Below are positions 52,917 through 64,000 of a stretch of 64,000 bases of DNA, one piece after another. The DNA comes from Paratrimastix pyriformis. Its lineage: Eukaryota > Preaxostyla > Paratrimastigidae. The stretch is taken from the NCBI GenBank assembly GCA_027972325.1, contig JAPMOS010000003.1, forward strand, positions 1,092,775 through 1,156,774, read 5' to 3'. The notes under the pieces were generated by a model. It was not told where the DNA came from. It ran no database searches and saw only the letters and a list, made by a program, of their open reading frames with translations. Each line of letters starts with the position of its first letter. Within the stretch, counting starts at the first letter, position 1. The position numbers and the translations under genes are program-made.

Positions 52917-55900
52917 ATGAGGGTCGTGGGGTGGAACGTGCGTGGGTTGGGGTCAGACTGGAAGAAGAGCAATGTGGCGGACCTGCTGCGAGTTGGGGGT
53001 CAACATTGCCCTCCTGCAAGAGACGAAAGGTACGAAGACAACAAGCAACAGTTGGAGGAGAAGTGGATGAAGGGGTGGTGCTGGAGGAGCTCGGTGGTGG
53101 AGGACGCAGATGCGCGGCACCCCAAGGGGAGGGGTGATGATTGGGTATAGGCGGACCTTACAGATAGCAGTGCGCAAGGTCAGGGAGGTGATCCCTGGCT
53201 ACTTGATGTTTCTCGATTGGTCGGAGGAAGACCAACCTGAGGCTCATAAATCTGTACTACCCAACTGGGGAGGGAGAGGACAAGGTGAGGGTAAGGAATG
53301 TCATTATCAGGAGGTTGGAAGAGTGCATGGCGGAGGGAGCAGCTGAGGGAGGGGCGTGGTGGTGTACACGGACGCGAATAGCTGGGCCAAGGAGGTTGGT
53401 GAGCAGGAGATGCTGGGTCTGTATGACACGGCGAAGATGGTGGGTAAGCAGAACGAGATCACATTCGTGCGCAACAAGAAGAAAGGAGGAAGGGGAGGTG
53501 GAGGAGGGCAAGCAAGGGGAAGAAAGGGAGGCCAGGCTGGACCTTTGCCAGCAACGGGGACGATGGCACGATTGCTGGACAATATGTGGGTGTGGAGAAA
53601 TGAGGAGGTTCAATGGCAGGAAGTCACAGACCATCACATGGTTGTCACTGACTTGAGGAACATGTTGCCGGCATGGGCGGGAACGCTGCGGAGGAAGGTG
53701 GCCATCTGCCCGTCCAAGTCGGACCTGGATGCGTTGCTGCGGGAGAGGAAGGATGAGTATGAAGGGATGGTGGGAAGATGCGCACGTACCGGGAGAAAGT
53801 GGCGGAATTGCTTCGGAAGGCAATGGAGAAGGGGCGGACCCATCGTTCGAGCAGATGAGTGGGATCCTGCGGGAGACGGCGGGGAAGGTGTTTGGGTTCC
53901 GGGACGTGGCCAACACAGACAGGGATTATGAGCCCCATCGCATGAAGAAGCTGAGACGGATGGCGATGGCGGAGCGGGACCCGAGCCTGAGGAGGAAATG
54001 CAGAAGCAGTTGGCCAAAATGAGAGGCGTGCACTACAGGAAGAGGGATCGGGCGTTGGAAGGAAGCGCAAGCGCATATATAAGGGCATCATGACAGACGG
54101 GGTGGCGCCGGTCACGTCGTATGCAACTAAGAATGTGGAGGAAAGGTGGACAAAGTGGTCACAGATCCGGAGTCGGTGAAGAATGGATGGAGGAACTTCA
54201 TGGCGGACCTGGCAAGGAGGGTGTTGCCGGTGGGCCCGAGGGTGGGGCGGGTGCCAGAAGGAAGGCCGCAGGAAGAAGGGAGGGTGATCATGGCCCCCTC
54301 ACAGCATGATGTTGAGACAATCCTGGGGCGCTCCCCGATGGTAAGGCGGCGGGCCCGGATGGAGTGACGGCAGAGATGATCCATGCCTGTGGGGACGAGA
54401 TCAAAGAGTGGTTGGGGAGGAGATACAATGAGATGTTGGAGCGGAGTGAAGTGCCGCAGGAGCTCAAGGTCAGTTCGGTGTTCATGGCCACGAAGTCGCA
54501 GACAGAACACCCTGGTGACCCTGCAGGCAGAAGGCCAATCACTTTGATACAGGTCTTTTGAAGGGCTGCAAGTGGTGGTGGCGTCGCGGTTCCAAGAATG
54601 GTGCGTACAGAAGAATGTGTTTGGGAGGAGCAGTTTGGGTTTCTGAGAGGGAGAAGGATTGAGACCCCAATTGCAGAAATTATGGGAGTGCTCACTGACT
54701 CGAAAATTATGGGAGGCAGGGAATTCCACATGTGCTCGTTAGATATCAAAAAGGCCTATGATACAGTGGACATGGACGCACTGAGGAGGGGGGTTGAGAC
54801 GGATGGGGTTGAGGAGGCATTCATCAGGTATGTGGATAGTCTGTACGAGGGGAGGAAGGCCAAAGTCATTACGGGTTTCGGGCCGACGGAGAGCTATGAG
54901 ATAGAGAGGCATTAGTCAGGGGACCCGCTTTCATGTCTGCTATTTATCTCATTCATGGAGGAAGTGCTGGCAGAGGTGCGAAAGCAGGAAGGTGGGTATA
55001 TCCTGGATAGTGGAAGGAAGGTGAAAGTCCTTGCCTTTGCTGACGATGTGATGCTGGTCACTCGAACCAAGGAGCAGATGGTACGGTTGGTCAACACAGT
55101 GAGACGGAAGGTGGAGGAGGCGGGTATGCAGCTGTCGTGGACCAAGTGTGACTACCTGTGTGGGGGTGAAGAGCAAGACGGACCTGGACCTGGGTGAGGG
55201 TCGAGTCATCAAGGTCCAGCAGAAGGGTGGGGCCATCCGGTACCTGGGAATTTGGATAGACGAGGAGATGAACATGAAGATCAACACGGAGAAGGTCATC
55301 CAGAAAATGTGTGGGAGGTTGCACAGGCTGATGGACAAGAAGGTCCCACCGAGGTTGATGGTGCAGATGATCAACGAGTGCGTGTCGACGTGCCTACAAT
55401 ATACGGCGAGGCAGTGCCCCATGCCGCAGAAGGACCTTGAGATTCTTCAACAGCGCTATGCGCGAGTATTTCGGGAGATTGGTGGGTGCTTGGGGAAATG
55501 CGACCCGGCGGAGGTGCTCTTCTTCCCGGAGGATGAGGGTGGGATGGGTCTCAAGGACCCGGTGGATGTGCACGACATGATGGTGCTCACGCAACTGCTG
55601 GGCAGGGTGGCAGACCAACAAGGGTGCGGCGTGATGCTCCGTGAAGAGATAGCCCTGCTGCAAAGTTGTGGACGACGAGTGAGCCGCTGCTGGACAACCC
55701 CGGAAGTGGGTCAGACTGCACGCGAAGGAGAAGATGCCGGGGTGGTGTCGGGGATGTTGAGGATCTTGCACAAGAAGGGTTGGCCATCGTGAGGGATGGG
55801 GAAGTATTGAAAAGGAAGCGGAATGGGAATGCCGACAACACTGGAGGAGCAGGCGGCAATCAATCACCAAGCGGCATAGGCAGTGGAAGGGCACGATGGA

Positions 55901-57130
55901 TCAGAGGCATAAAGGACAAAAAGGAAAAGTCAGGATCGTGGAGGACAAGGATCCCAGAACAAAGAAAGATGGTCGGAGAGGAACCAGGATCAGACAGAAG
56001 AGGAAAATGGAGAGGATCGGGAGAGGAAGAAGAAAGCCAAGCTGATGGTGGGAAGAGGAGCGGATCGAAGCAAGGAAGCCGGGTGGGAGCCGCCAAGAAA
56101 GCCCGACGAGCAAGGGGATGGCGAAACGGAGAGGATGCATGTTGAAGCCAGCGACAAGAAGAGGGGCGGAGGCACCTGGACCAAACGGGGAAAGCAAGAA
56201 GAGCCGGATGAAGAGCGGGCAAGTGGGACGAGGCAATGTGGAGGCGATGGGAGGCACTGCGGGCGGAGTGTGAGGAGGTGGAGGTGCGGGTGGAGGAGCC
56301 CGAGCTGAAGTGGCGGACTTTTTACACAGATGGTAGCGCGACCAAGAAGAAGAAGGACCGGCGAGCGGCATTGGCGGTGGTGGAGCGGCTGTCCAATGGG
56401 GCACTGGCTGTGCGGGTCGGGAGAAGGTGCACGGGAAAAGGGCAAACAAACAATGAGGCAGAGCTGGAAGCCATCCTGGAAGCCATCAGAGTGGGACAGG
56501 ATGCAAACGTGGAGGTGCGCACGGACAGTAAGGTGGCAAAGGGATGGGTGGAGAGGCTGATGAAGGACGACTGGACACCGACGGACCTGATCGAGTCGAA
56601 GGCCGAGGGCCTCCTCCGAAGGGGACAGCGAATTCTGAAGGAGCACAGGGGGGGTGTCCGGCTGGTGTGGGTGAAGGGACACCAGGAGACAGGGGCATCG
56701 CTGGATGCGGAGGGGAACAGATTGGCAGACAAGATTGCCGGGCAAAGCATCAAACAGGACATAGGCAAGGTGCAACAGGAACGGACCTGGGGTTTTCGGT
56801 TGGTTCACCAATGCGACGGGGAGGAGGTGGAGGAGACTTTCGCACAAGCCTCCAGTCCTTCAGCCGCCGCGGACGCATCTCCAGGGCGGCCCGGAAACGC
56901 AAGAACGCACTGGTGGTCATCAATGCTCAGACGGGAAATGGCGGAATAAATACGCAGACCATGAGATGCGAAATGTCGGGCAGACTGGCCATGATGGCAA
57001 TCTTGCAGCGGTACATCACGGCCAACATCAGATTCTACATCAATGGTGTAGGGGATGGGAAATGTTGGTGTGGGGCGAGACTATACGAACCATTTGGTTT
57101 TTGAATGCCCGGCTATGATGGGCAGTGTCG
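52917..57130 (+). pseudogene. LINE ORF2 core: AP endonuclease, reverse transcriptase, RNase H (frameshifted)
   Basis: Endonuclease: MRVVGWNVRGLG (52,917), ELGVNIALLQETKGTK (about 53,000; catalytic Glu), LINLYYPTGEGEDKVRV (about 53,250) and VVVYTDANSW (about 53,357). Reverse transcriptase: EEQFGFLRGRRIETPIAEI (about 54,630), CSLDIKKAYDTVDMDALRRG (about 54,735), a damaged QGDP box with a stop (about 54,913), and LAFADDVMLVTRT (about 55,033; the two catalytic Asp). The thumb region follows. RNase H: FYTDGSATKKK, GQTNNEAELEAILEAI, VRTDSKVAKGW and LVWVKGH followed by GNRLADKIAG (56,320-56,745), with all active-site acids present. A CxC-H-C knuckle (KCWCG then HLVFECP, about 57,060-57,110) closes it. 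At least six frame changes. The APE type and the RNase H place it among APE-class LINEs. Confidence 0.85.
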
Positions 57131-58357
57131 CTGAAAGGTGGAGTGGTGCCAATGCGATCAAACTGATCGCGTGGCTGGACAAGGGGGAAGGAGCAGAAGA
57201 TGCAGAACAATTGCTCCAAGAAAAATGGGTGGAGCCTATGGGTCAAAGTGTGCAGGTGAGAGGTAAGCAAATAGCGATGGACAGACTCTGGGAGCTCATC
57301 GAGCGATCGCGGGGGCGCTGGTACCGCGCCCGAACCTGGGACAGCTTCTGGGAAATGTTCACCACAGAAGTGGCGAACCTCTGCGATCGATATGTGGATG
57401 GGATGAGTACGGAGATGGCAGAAGGGCAGACCCACAAGAGCACCCTGCGAAACCAGTGGACGACCCCCCACGTGGTGTCCTCTCTGCTCAGACAAGCAGG
57501 CAGTTTGACAACGATGGCATTCTCGCATCCTGGGAATGCCGATTTGAGCTTCCCTGAATTCAGAACGCCCAGCAAGGATGACTGGTTTTGGGTGGAAGAC
57601 TGGATGGCTACGGGTTGTTTAAGGAGAATCGCGACCTCCTCATCTTTGCCAACCCTGAATACAACCCACAGGAGGAGATGGACCGGTTATTTACGGCAAT
57701 TGGTGATTGGGCGGAGAGCCCAATTGGTAGAGCTGGGAGAGAGCCTTCCGATGTATCGCGATAGTCCCGTACGGAGTGGGCAAGCCAAACCGGACGCGGC
57801 CGGTGCAGGGAATGAAGGCGCAGCATGGAGTCGGTTTGGCGCTGAGGGGGGACATGCAACTGAAGGAGCTGTTTATCATTGAGGAAGGGGCTTCAGCTTC
57901 TGGCTGCCGAGCTTCTGGCGGACGGGGGAGAAAGGTGCGGGAAGGCCCGTTTGACGTGGGCATTCTGCTCTTCGAGAACCAGCGGGCCCGAGAGAGATTC
58001 CCGATGGACCCAGCCCCCTTGTGGGCATTGGAGAACATGTTGCGAAAGGAGGCGGGAGCGCGAAGAGTGGAGGCTGACTATGAGGGGCGTCCGAAGGAGG
58101 GCGAAGTGCTCTATAACTGGAGGGGGATTTCAGAAGGTGTGGTGAAGAAAGTTGCTGGGAGACTGCGAAGACGGTGCGGGCTTAGGGAAATCTACGCGAA
58201 TGACTGCAGACTGGCAGCAGAGCTGGGGATTGTGGATGAAGAGACCCAGAAGGAGATTGGGAGCGAACTGGGTGGACTGCGGAGAACTATGCTTGTAGCG
58301 ATCAAGCAACGGAAGAAGAACGAGAAGAACGAGGAAGGGATGGACGAAGGGACGTAG
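57131..58357 (+). pseudogene. LINE C-terminal domain with FANPEY motif, methyltransferase-like
   Basis: After the knuckle come a helical linker and then MAFSHPGNADLSFPEF, LLIFANPEYNPQEEMDRLF (about 57,636), RCIAIVPYGVGKPN (about 57,755), LFIIEEGASA, WRTGEKGAG, FDVGILLFENQRARERF (about 57,950) and ANDCRLAAELGIVDEE (about 58,197). The order is: loop with HPGN, a strand ending in F-x-N-P-x-aromatic, helix, strand IVPYG, then strand GILLFEN. This parallels the catalytic half of PCIF1-type and other N6-adenine methyltransferases (NPPF/NPPY motif). Here the second P is E in all readable copies. Two further copies in this window (38,016 and 44,606) share the domain. It is broken by frame changes here. 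A substrate or activity cannot be assigned. Confidence 0.5.
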
Positions 58358-58635
58358 TCCGAGTGTCGGCGGTGACCGCCCCTTGTGGGCGCGAGCCGAC
58401 CCATGGACCACTTGGGGCGTTCCTTCTTGCGAGCTTGTCTCGCGGGGAGGGCGGACCGGGAGGTCTATGTTACTCGCGGGCTTCGGCCCGATAACGGACT
58501 CGGCGTAAGCCGGGAAGTATCACACACACACACCGAACGCCTTTCGTTTGGAGTTTTTGTCTGGTTGCGTGGCGCGACCACAAACAGCGCGGGGAACAAC
58601 AAAGAATCGAGACATGATGATGATGGTTGATTGGA

Positions 58636-58637
58636 TG

Positions 58638-58727
<90 letters not shown>

Positions 58728-58741
58728 CTGGATGATGATGA

Positions 58742-58772
<31 letters not shown>
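58636..58772 (+). repeat. (ATG)n microsatellite
   Basis: About 45 trinucleotides with two short interruptions (tgactgg). It runs directly into the coding frame of the next LINE. Confidence 0.95.
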
Positions 58773-61700
58773 GTGGTGGCTGGAGACTGGAATGCCCACG
58801 TCCCCGGGCTCACCCCGAGTGGAGACGGAAACAACGCTGGTGAACTGCTCCGTCTTTTCGCCGAACAGGCAGGACTGACAATTGTCGCCCAGGGATGCGG
58901 CACCCCCCAGCCAACTTACGACCCGGGGGGCAGGCGGCCCGTGGCCACGGAGGTCGACTATTTTCTTGTCGACGGCGTAGAAACACCAACTGAATGGGTG
59001 GCGCCCCGGTCCACCAGCCGCAATCTCCTGGACCCGTCTGGCCAGGAGGTCCCGTTCTCGGCCTGCGAGCATCGGGCCATATTCCTCCAGGGTGTCATCC
59101 GCCTGGCCCCGCCACTGGCGCCCAGGAAGAAGAGCCGTGCCAAGCCGCGCTGGGCCTGGTGTCTCGACCAAGCCGACTGGGCTCGGTTCGAGGAGGAGGC
59201 ATCGCTCGGAGCATCGGACGTGCTGCCCCAACTGGCAGAGGACCTGACGAGCCTGGCGTCACCAGACGTCCTCAGTGCCCGCGTGGAGCAGCTGTTGGGC
59301 ATCCTCCGGAACGCTGGTCGGCAGGCGGTTGGCCGCAAGCGCGTCACGGCCGCCTCGCGGGCCTGGTGGACCCCCCGTCTGGCCGACCTATGGCGAGCCA
59401 AGATGGCCCAGAGGAAGGGCCCTGGCGCCAAGGCAGCGCGCACCGCCTTCAGGTGTGAGGCCCGCGCTGCACGCAGGGAGATGGTCAGTGAGTTCCGACT
59501 GTCCGGTGAGCGGTCCTGGTGGTCCCTCACCCGGCTGCTGGGCCAAGAGCAGGTCAATGACGAGGACGCGGACCAAGAGCTCCGGTGCGGTATTGAGGCC
59601 TTCACGGCCCACTTTCGGAAGGTCGGCGAGCTCCCCGCGGAGACAGGCGCTGCCCCGCCTTGGCCCAGCCTGGGGTTCGAGCCGCCCCCGGCGCAGGTGA
59701 ACCGGAGGGTGATGAACGAGGCACTCTCCTTGGAAGAGGTAGAGCTGGCCCTTGGGGCGCTACGATGTGGGGGTGCCCCGGGCCCTGATGGAATCCCCCC
59801 GGCCTTTCTCAAGAGGGCCGGGAGCACCTTCGGAGGCCCTGCGCCGGCTATTCAACCTGGCCTGGTTGTGGGGCCACTGGCCCCGTCAGTGGGCCTTGTC
59901 ACACATTGTGCCTGTGTACAAACACAAGGGCGACAAGCTCCTGGTGTCGTCCTACAGGCCAATCGCCCTGGCGCCGGTGGCCTCCAAGGTGCTGACCCTG
60001 GCCCTGGACCGGAGGCTGCGGGGGGCCCTGGAGCCAGGCCTCTGCGAGGAGCAAGGAGGCTTCCGGCCCCAGCGGTCCCCGGTCCAACAGATCATCTCCT
60101 TGCAACAAATCGTGGCCCTCCGACGCCAGGCCCAGAAGAGCACCTACGTCGCCTTTCTCGATATTAAACGGGCGTACGACTGCGTTCACAGACCTTCCCT
60201 CTGGGCCATCCTCCAGGCGCGCGGCTGTCGAGGCTGTCTCCTCCAACTCTTCCAGGCAATGTACGCTCGGACGGAGGCAGCTGTGGTCGTGCATGGGCAG
60301 CGGGGCCCGATCTTCGAAGTCCACAGGGGCCTCAGGCAAGGTTGTCCGGCCTCCCCGGGGCTCTATCTCTTCTTCATCGACGCCTTGATGCATCGGCTCC
60401 GGGCGCGCGGCTGCGGGGTCGAGGTGCCCGGCCGGGGGGGGCGCATCCCGGGACTGCTGTTCGCGGACGACGCCACGGTCCTGGGCGACTCCAGAGAGGG
60501 TCTGCAGCGGGCCCTGGACGAGTGCGACCAACTGGGGCTGGAAAGGCGTTTTGAGTGGTCGCCGGAGAAGTGCCGCGTCATGCTCTTCCGCTCCTGGGCC
60601 GACCAGCGCATAGCCAAGCCCGTGGGTGAGAGTGGTCGGTACAACTGTCCGGCAGGAGCTGGAGCAGACCGAGGTCTTTCGCTTCCTGGGCGCGGAACTC
60701 GAGAGCGACGCTGGCACAAAGACCCACTCCGGTGGCCGGATCCGGGCGGCCAGTGGGAGCTCCATCAAAGCCGGCTCCTGGGGCGTGTCGGGCCCCTCCC
60801 CCCGAGAACGCTCGCTGCACTGTGGCGCTGCTCTGGGCGGCGGCGGCCTTCCCCAACCTGCGCGACCGACAAGCAGAGCGAGCCATGGACACAGTTCAAC
60901 GAACCTTCGCCTGCAACGCGCACCAGTGCATGAACCAGGCCTCCTCAGCTGCAGTCGAGGCGGACCTGGGGCTGATGCCAGTCGCGGCCTGCGGGCGAAA
61001 CCATGATCGAGTGGGGCCGCGTCAAGCTGCTGCCGAAAGGCCGCCTCGTCCGGGAGCTGGTGGAACTGGGCGAGAAGCTCCCGAGGGTCAGGGGGGCACC
61101 AGTGCATCGGCGAATGGACTGGCGCGGCTGAGGCGGTCCTGAAGGACTATGGCCTGGGCAGAGGCGAGCGGCCCGACGACGAGGCCATCCGGACCACCGG
61201 CATCGCTGCATGGAAGGACCTGGTCCGGAAGAAGGTGCGCCGCCGCACGTGGGAGGCCCAGTGGCGCGCCAAAATGGAAGACACCCGCTCGCGCCCGAGG
61301 CTGGCACTCCTGCGGCAGGTCAAGCAGGACTTTGGCCACAGCGAGGCCTACCTGGACGACATGTGCCCGGCGGGGCGCCGCATCGCGGCTCAGCTGCGCG
61401 CAGGAATGTACCTCGACGGTGAGTTCCTCCGCACCTGGAAGTCCAGACCTGCTGAAGTGAAGCGTGGTGGGGCCTGCATCTGCTGCAGCGACGCGGGGCC
61501 CTCGAGGACGCCCAGCACATCATCCAGCAGTGCCCGGCGTACGAGGGCCTGCGGAAGAATGCTTGGGACCGCATCCATGCCGTCCTGGGGCCCCGACTGG
61601 GCCCGACAGGAGGCCCTGGGTGGCGACAGGTGGCAGATCATGATCGGGAGGCCGGCTGCGGGATGGGGCCGCCTGACCAAGGGGGCCGTCAACAGGATCG

Positions 61701-61880
61701 CGGGGGACTTCCTGGCCCAGGTCCACGCGCTTCGCCTCCAGCTGCTCCGAGAGGGGGGCCGAGCCGCCGCGGGTGGCCGGAGAGCGCGCCCCGGCGCCAG
61801 GCGACTTCATGGCCGAGCCGAAGACGGCTGCCTGCTGTGCCCATCCAGCAGACTAGCGGCCACCATAACGAGGCCTCTAC
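58773..61880 (+). pseudogene. Second LINE ORF2: endonuclease C-terminal half, reverse transcriptase, zinc knuckle
   Basis: The frame enters from the microsatellite at VVAGDWNAHVPG, the GDxNAH motif of AP endonucleases, so the first half of the endonuclease is missing. VDYFLV and CEHRAIFL complete that domain. The linker is open for about 300 codons. The RT begins LEEVELALGALRCGGAPGPD (about 59,740); after one frame change it has LVSSYRPIALAPVASKVL, CEEQGGFRPQRSPVQQII, VAFLDIKRAYDCVHR, GLRQGCPASPGLYLFFIDAL and IPGLLFADDATVLGD (about 60,450; catalytic Asp pair). Two more frame changes follow in the thumb region. A knuckle GGACICC with HIIQQCPAYEG lies at about 61,470-61,550. No RNase H is seen. 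The element is cleaner than the first LINE and from a different clade. The 3' end is not defined. Confidence 0.82.
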
Positions 61881-62240
61881 ATAACAATGGACTGAACCCC
61901 TCTCCCGCGGGTGGACGACGGCGGCCTCAGGCTTGCCGGGTGGGCTCGTCCACGAAACCTGCAGGGAGGGGAAGGTCTGGAGTCGTCGCTCTTTCCAGTC
62001 CCCTTCTCCTCTTGTCTCGCTCCCGCGTTGCCTAGGTTGGGGCATACGCCGACCTTGCGGGATGACGTTGGCCGGGACCTTGGCTCAGCTGGACCCCGGC
62101 CGTGAGCGTGTGATCACTCCGGAGATGCCTGGAGTCGATGGGTGGGTGGAATGGGTGGGCGGGGTGTGGGATAAAACCTTTTGAGATTCTCCTCTTGTAA
62201 TTTTCAGTTAGCCTCCCACGAGGCTGCACTAACGAGAAGA
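61881..62240. other. LINE 3' tail or intergenic
   Basis: GC-rich, no codon-biased frame and no poly-A; probably the 3' UTR of the second LINE and a short spacer. Confidence 0.4.
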
Positions 62241-62314
62241 AAGAAAGGGTGCAGGACTGTATCCCCTTGCGCTTGGTTCTCATCCGTCTAGCGTTTTGAT
62301 CCCGATATGCTTTT

Positions 62315-64000
62315 ATGAAGATCGCGACCTTTTTGAATCATACCCGCAACCACTTTTGTCTGCATTTCGCAGACTCTCGTTTGGAGAGGGACTTTTCGAT
62401 CTTTTCACACAACCTCCGCCTGGCTCGTTACATTCTCTTCGATCTTGGCACCATCCTCCTTGGTGGCGCTCTTCTATTTCTTCCCACTTTGATTTCATCC
62501 TCGTCTGTTAGCATTTTTCCCCAGAGGCCACACTCAGACTGAGTAGTCCATTTTCTCTCCTTGATGCACTTTTCATCTTGACGCCTTTCCTCGTGGGTCT
62601 CTTTTGTGGGCCTTCTTGCCCTCTTCAAAAGCGAGCTCTGCGCAAAAATCGTGAAGGGCTCCTTGTTTCAATTTTTGTTGTCCGAAGGGACGTGGGTGGC
62701 GTTCTTCATCATTTTTCACTCAATCCACATCGTCCTGTCGTATCTCTGTCTGATTTTCAGCATTTCGAATCCTCCTCTCACGGCGCGCTTTTGGTACCCT
62801 AGACCCTGAGCACGTGTGGGACTTGCTCCTGTTCGGGCATATCTCCCCGGTGTGGCTGCGCCTCATCCGGTGGCGTCTCCTCCCGGTCCTCTTCCTCGCT
62901 GCCGGCTGGCTATATTGCCGCGGCGCTGTTGGTGTCTCCGGCCCAGGGGTCATGAAGACTCTGCCTTTGTTGTTTTTGGCTCTCTGGCAGATCCTCGCCT
63001 GGCGAACGACATGGTCACCCGCAAGATGGTCTGGTTTCCCCGCCCGTTGTCATGCCGCATTCTCACACACCCCCACCCCTCCACAGTTCATCGCGATGCT
63101 GCCCCATTCCACTTGTCTCTTCACGCGCCACATCCCTCCCTCCCCCGACCCCTTCCCCCCATAGCCACACCACTACCACCCTACCACTTTACCTCCTCGA
63201 TCTTACCGCCATCTGGTCCCGTCCTCGTCCTCCAGACCTCGCGGGCCTGTTGGTGAGCTGCCAGCAGATGGGCCGGGCCACGGTGGTCGCCCCTCTGCAC
63301 AACTACCACATGGCGACCCCAAGGTCCGCCCTGCCCCCCATCCATCCATCCATCCCTCTTTGCCGCCTCGTGGGCCGTTGATCGTGGCCTGGACGATGAC
63401 CGCTCCCTGGCACGCTCCTTGGCGTGTGGCACAGGAATCCGTGTTGGCTGCGGGCGCGTCTTCCTCGCCGCCTCGGCCGTCGCCTCGCAGTCCGTTGGCG
63501 GTCTCGGGTCAACAGTGGTGTCGCTGGTGCTGGTGCTGCAGGTGGTGCTGCAGGTGGTGCTGGTGCTGCTAATGGTGGTGGTGCTGGTGGTCTGGCGGCC
63601 CCGCGCTTGTTGGAAGCCTGGAATGGGAGCATGCACATCCTCTGACCATCCGGGCGGGTGCGGGACGCGTGCTGCTCCGTGGGGCGTTGCGGCAGGCTCC
63701 GGCTGGGGCACGTTCGCTACTGGGACGACCAGCTGCTGGCCGTCTCGGTCGAGTCTGAGGTGGGCCCCAAACACATGGCGGCTCCAGGCCCTGGTGGGCC
63801 TCCTCGACCAGGTCTGCTCGGCGCCCGCCATCCGCCAGCATCCGCCAGCCACCCGCCCGCCAATCCCTCAGCTCCGGCCTCCCCATTTGACGCTCATCGC
63901 TTCCTCCCTCCCTACAGTTGGCCCCGCTCCTGCCCACGGCGACCCCATCAGGCGGGGTGGTGGGCTGCGCATGGCGGTGGGTCTGGGAGTCGCCGTGGGG
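62315..64000 (+). CDS. Multi-pass membrane protein, parent of the R2 copies, cut by the window end
   Basis: ATG at 62,315 gives MKIATFLNHTRNHFCLHF, then a membrane segment within LARYILFDLGTILLGGALLF and FLPTLI. Further candidate exons hold GTWVAFFIIFHSIHIVLSYL (about 62,690-62,750), DPEHVWDLLLFGHISPVWLR, LPVLFLAAGWLY (about 62,808-62,920), ADPRLANDMVTRKMVWFPRP (about 62,990-63,045) and QMGRATVVAPLHNYHMATPR (about 63,265-63,325). Then come TIRAGAGRVLLRGALRQ, LRLGHVRYWDDQLLAVSVES (about 63,640-63,755) and LLPTATPS (about 63,925). Short introns must join them, including one with a (CTGGTG)n run near 63,525-63,590. At least four hydrophobic helices indicate a membrane protein. I do not recognise the family. 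Fragments of the same gene recur at 32.5, 34.8, 40.5 and 41.8 kb. The 3' end is outside the window. Confidence 0.45.

Larger units (their letters stand above)
49300..58360 (+). mobile_element. LINE-type retrotransposon with USP-like and methyltransferase-like domains
   Basis: A continuous purine-rich plus-strand element with an intact ORF1 and a decayed ORF2 region whose domains are annotated separately. The start is approximate. The 3' end is set at the last codon of the C-terminal domain (58,357); a GC-rich tail of about 150 bases may belong to it. No poly-A or target duplication was found. Confidence 0.7.

Overview
This window is nuclear DNA from a GC-rich, probably single-celled eukaryote. 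The genes are split by short GT-AG introns, mostly 40 to 100 nt, alongside some that are swollen by minisatellites. Typical eukaryotic proteins are present: a PMS2-type MutL homologue, a SET1/COMPASS histone methyltransferase, a FERM protein, an F-box/LRR protein and a chromodomain protein. There are no operons, tRNAs or rRNAs. The organism is not identified; a free-living GC-rich protist (for example a Paratrimastix-like preaxostylan) is only a guess from style.

Layout. From 1 to 31.3 kb the window is gene-dense: an unidentified minus-strand gene running off the left edge; a CCHC zinc-knuckle, proline/glutamine-rich gene (+); a small lysine-rich gene (-); PMS2 (-), divergent from an unidentified gene (+); a FERM gene (+); a very large SET1 gene (+, about 15.3-25.9 kb) whose RRM and SET domains are scattered over many exons; a coiled-coil gene (-); and an intronless F-box/LRR gene (+). 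Several gene models were pieced together across frames by eye, so their exon ends are approximate.

From 31.4 to 49 kb the window is a repeat graveyard: inverted ~0.5-kb repeats (called R1 here), decayed copies of a multi-exon gene (R2, whose best copy lies at the right edge), MITE-like and TIR elements with short target duplications, LINE 3' fragments, a pogo/Tigger-like DDE transposon with perfect 28-bp TIRs, and a chromodomain gene bracketed by inverted repeats. These insertions are nested: one R1 copy is cut by a 5.6-kb element that itself holds at least three other insertions.

From 49.5 to 61.9 kb lie two LINE-type retrotransposons in the same orientation. The first has an intact 342-codon ORF1 followed by a frameshifted ORF2 region. 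In order, that region shows a ubiquitin-specific-protease-like domain (Cys box, two CxxC fingers, His box), an AP endonuclease, a reverse transcriptase, an RNase H, a zinc knuckle and a C-terminal domain with a conserved FANPEY motif that resembles N6-adenine methyltransferases such as PCIF1. Two other LINE fragments in the window carry the same C-terminal domain. This combination is the most unusual thing in the window. The last 2 kb begin a multi-pass membrane protein gene that is the source or sister of the R2 copies.
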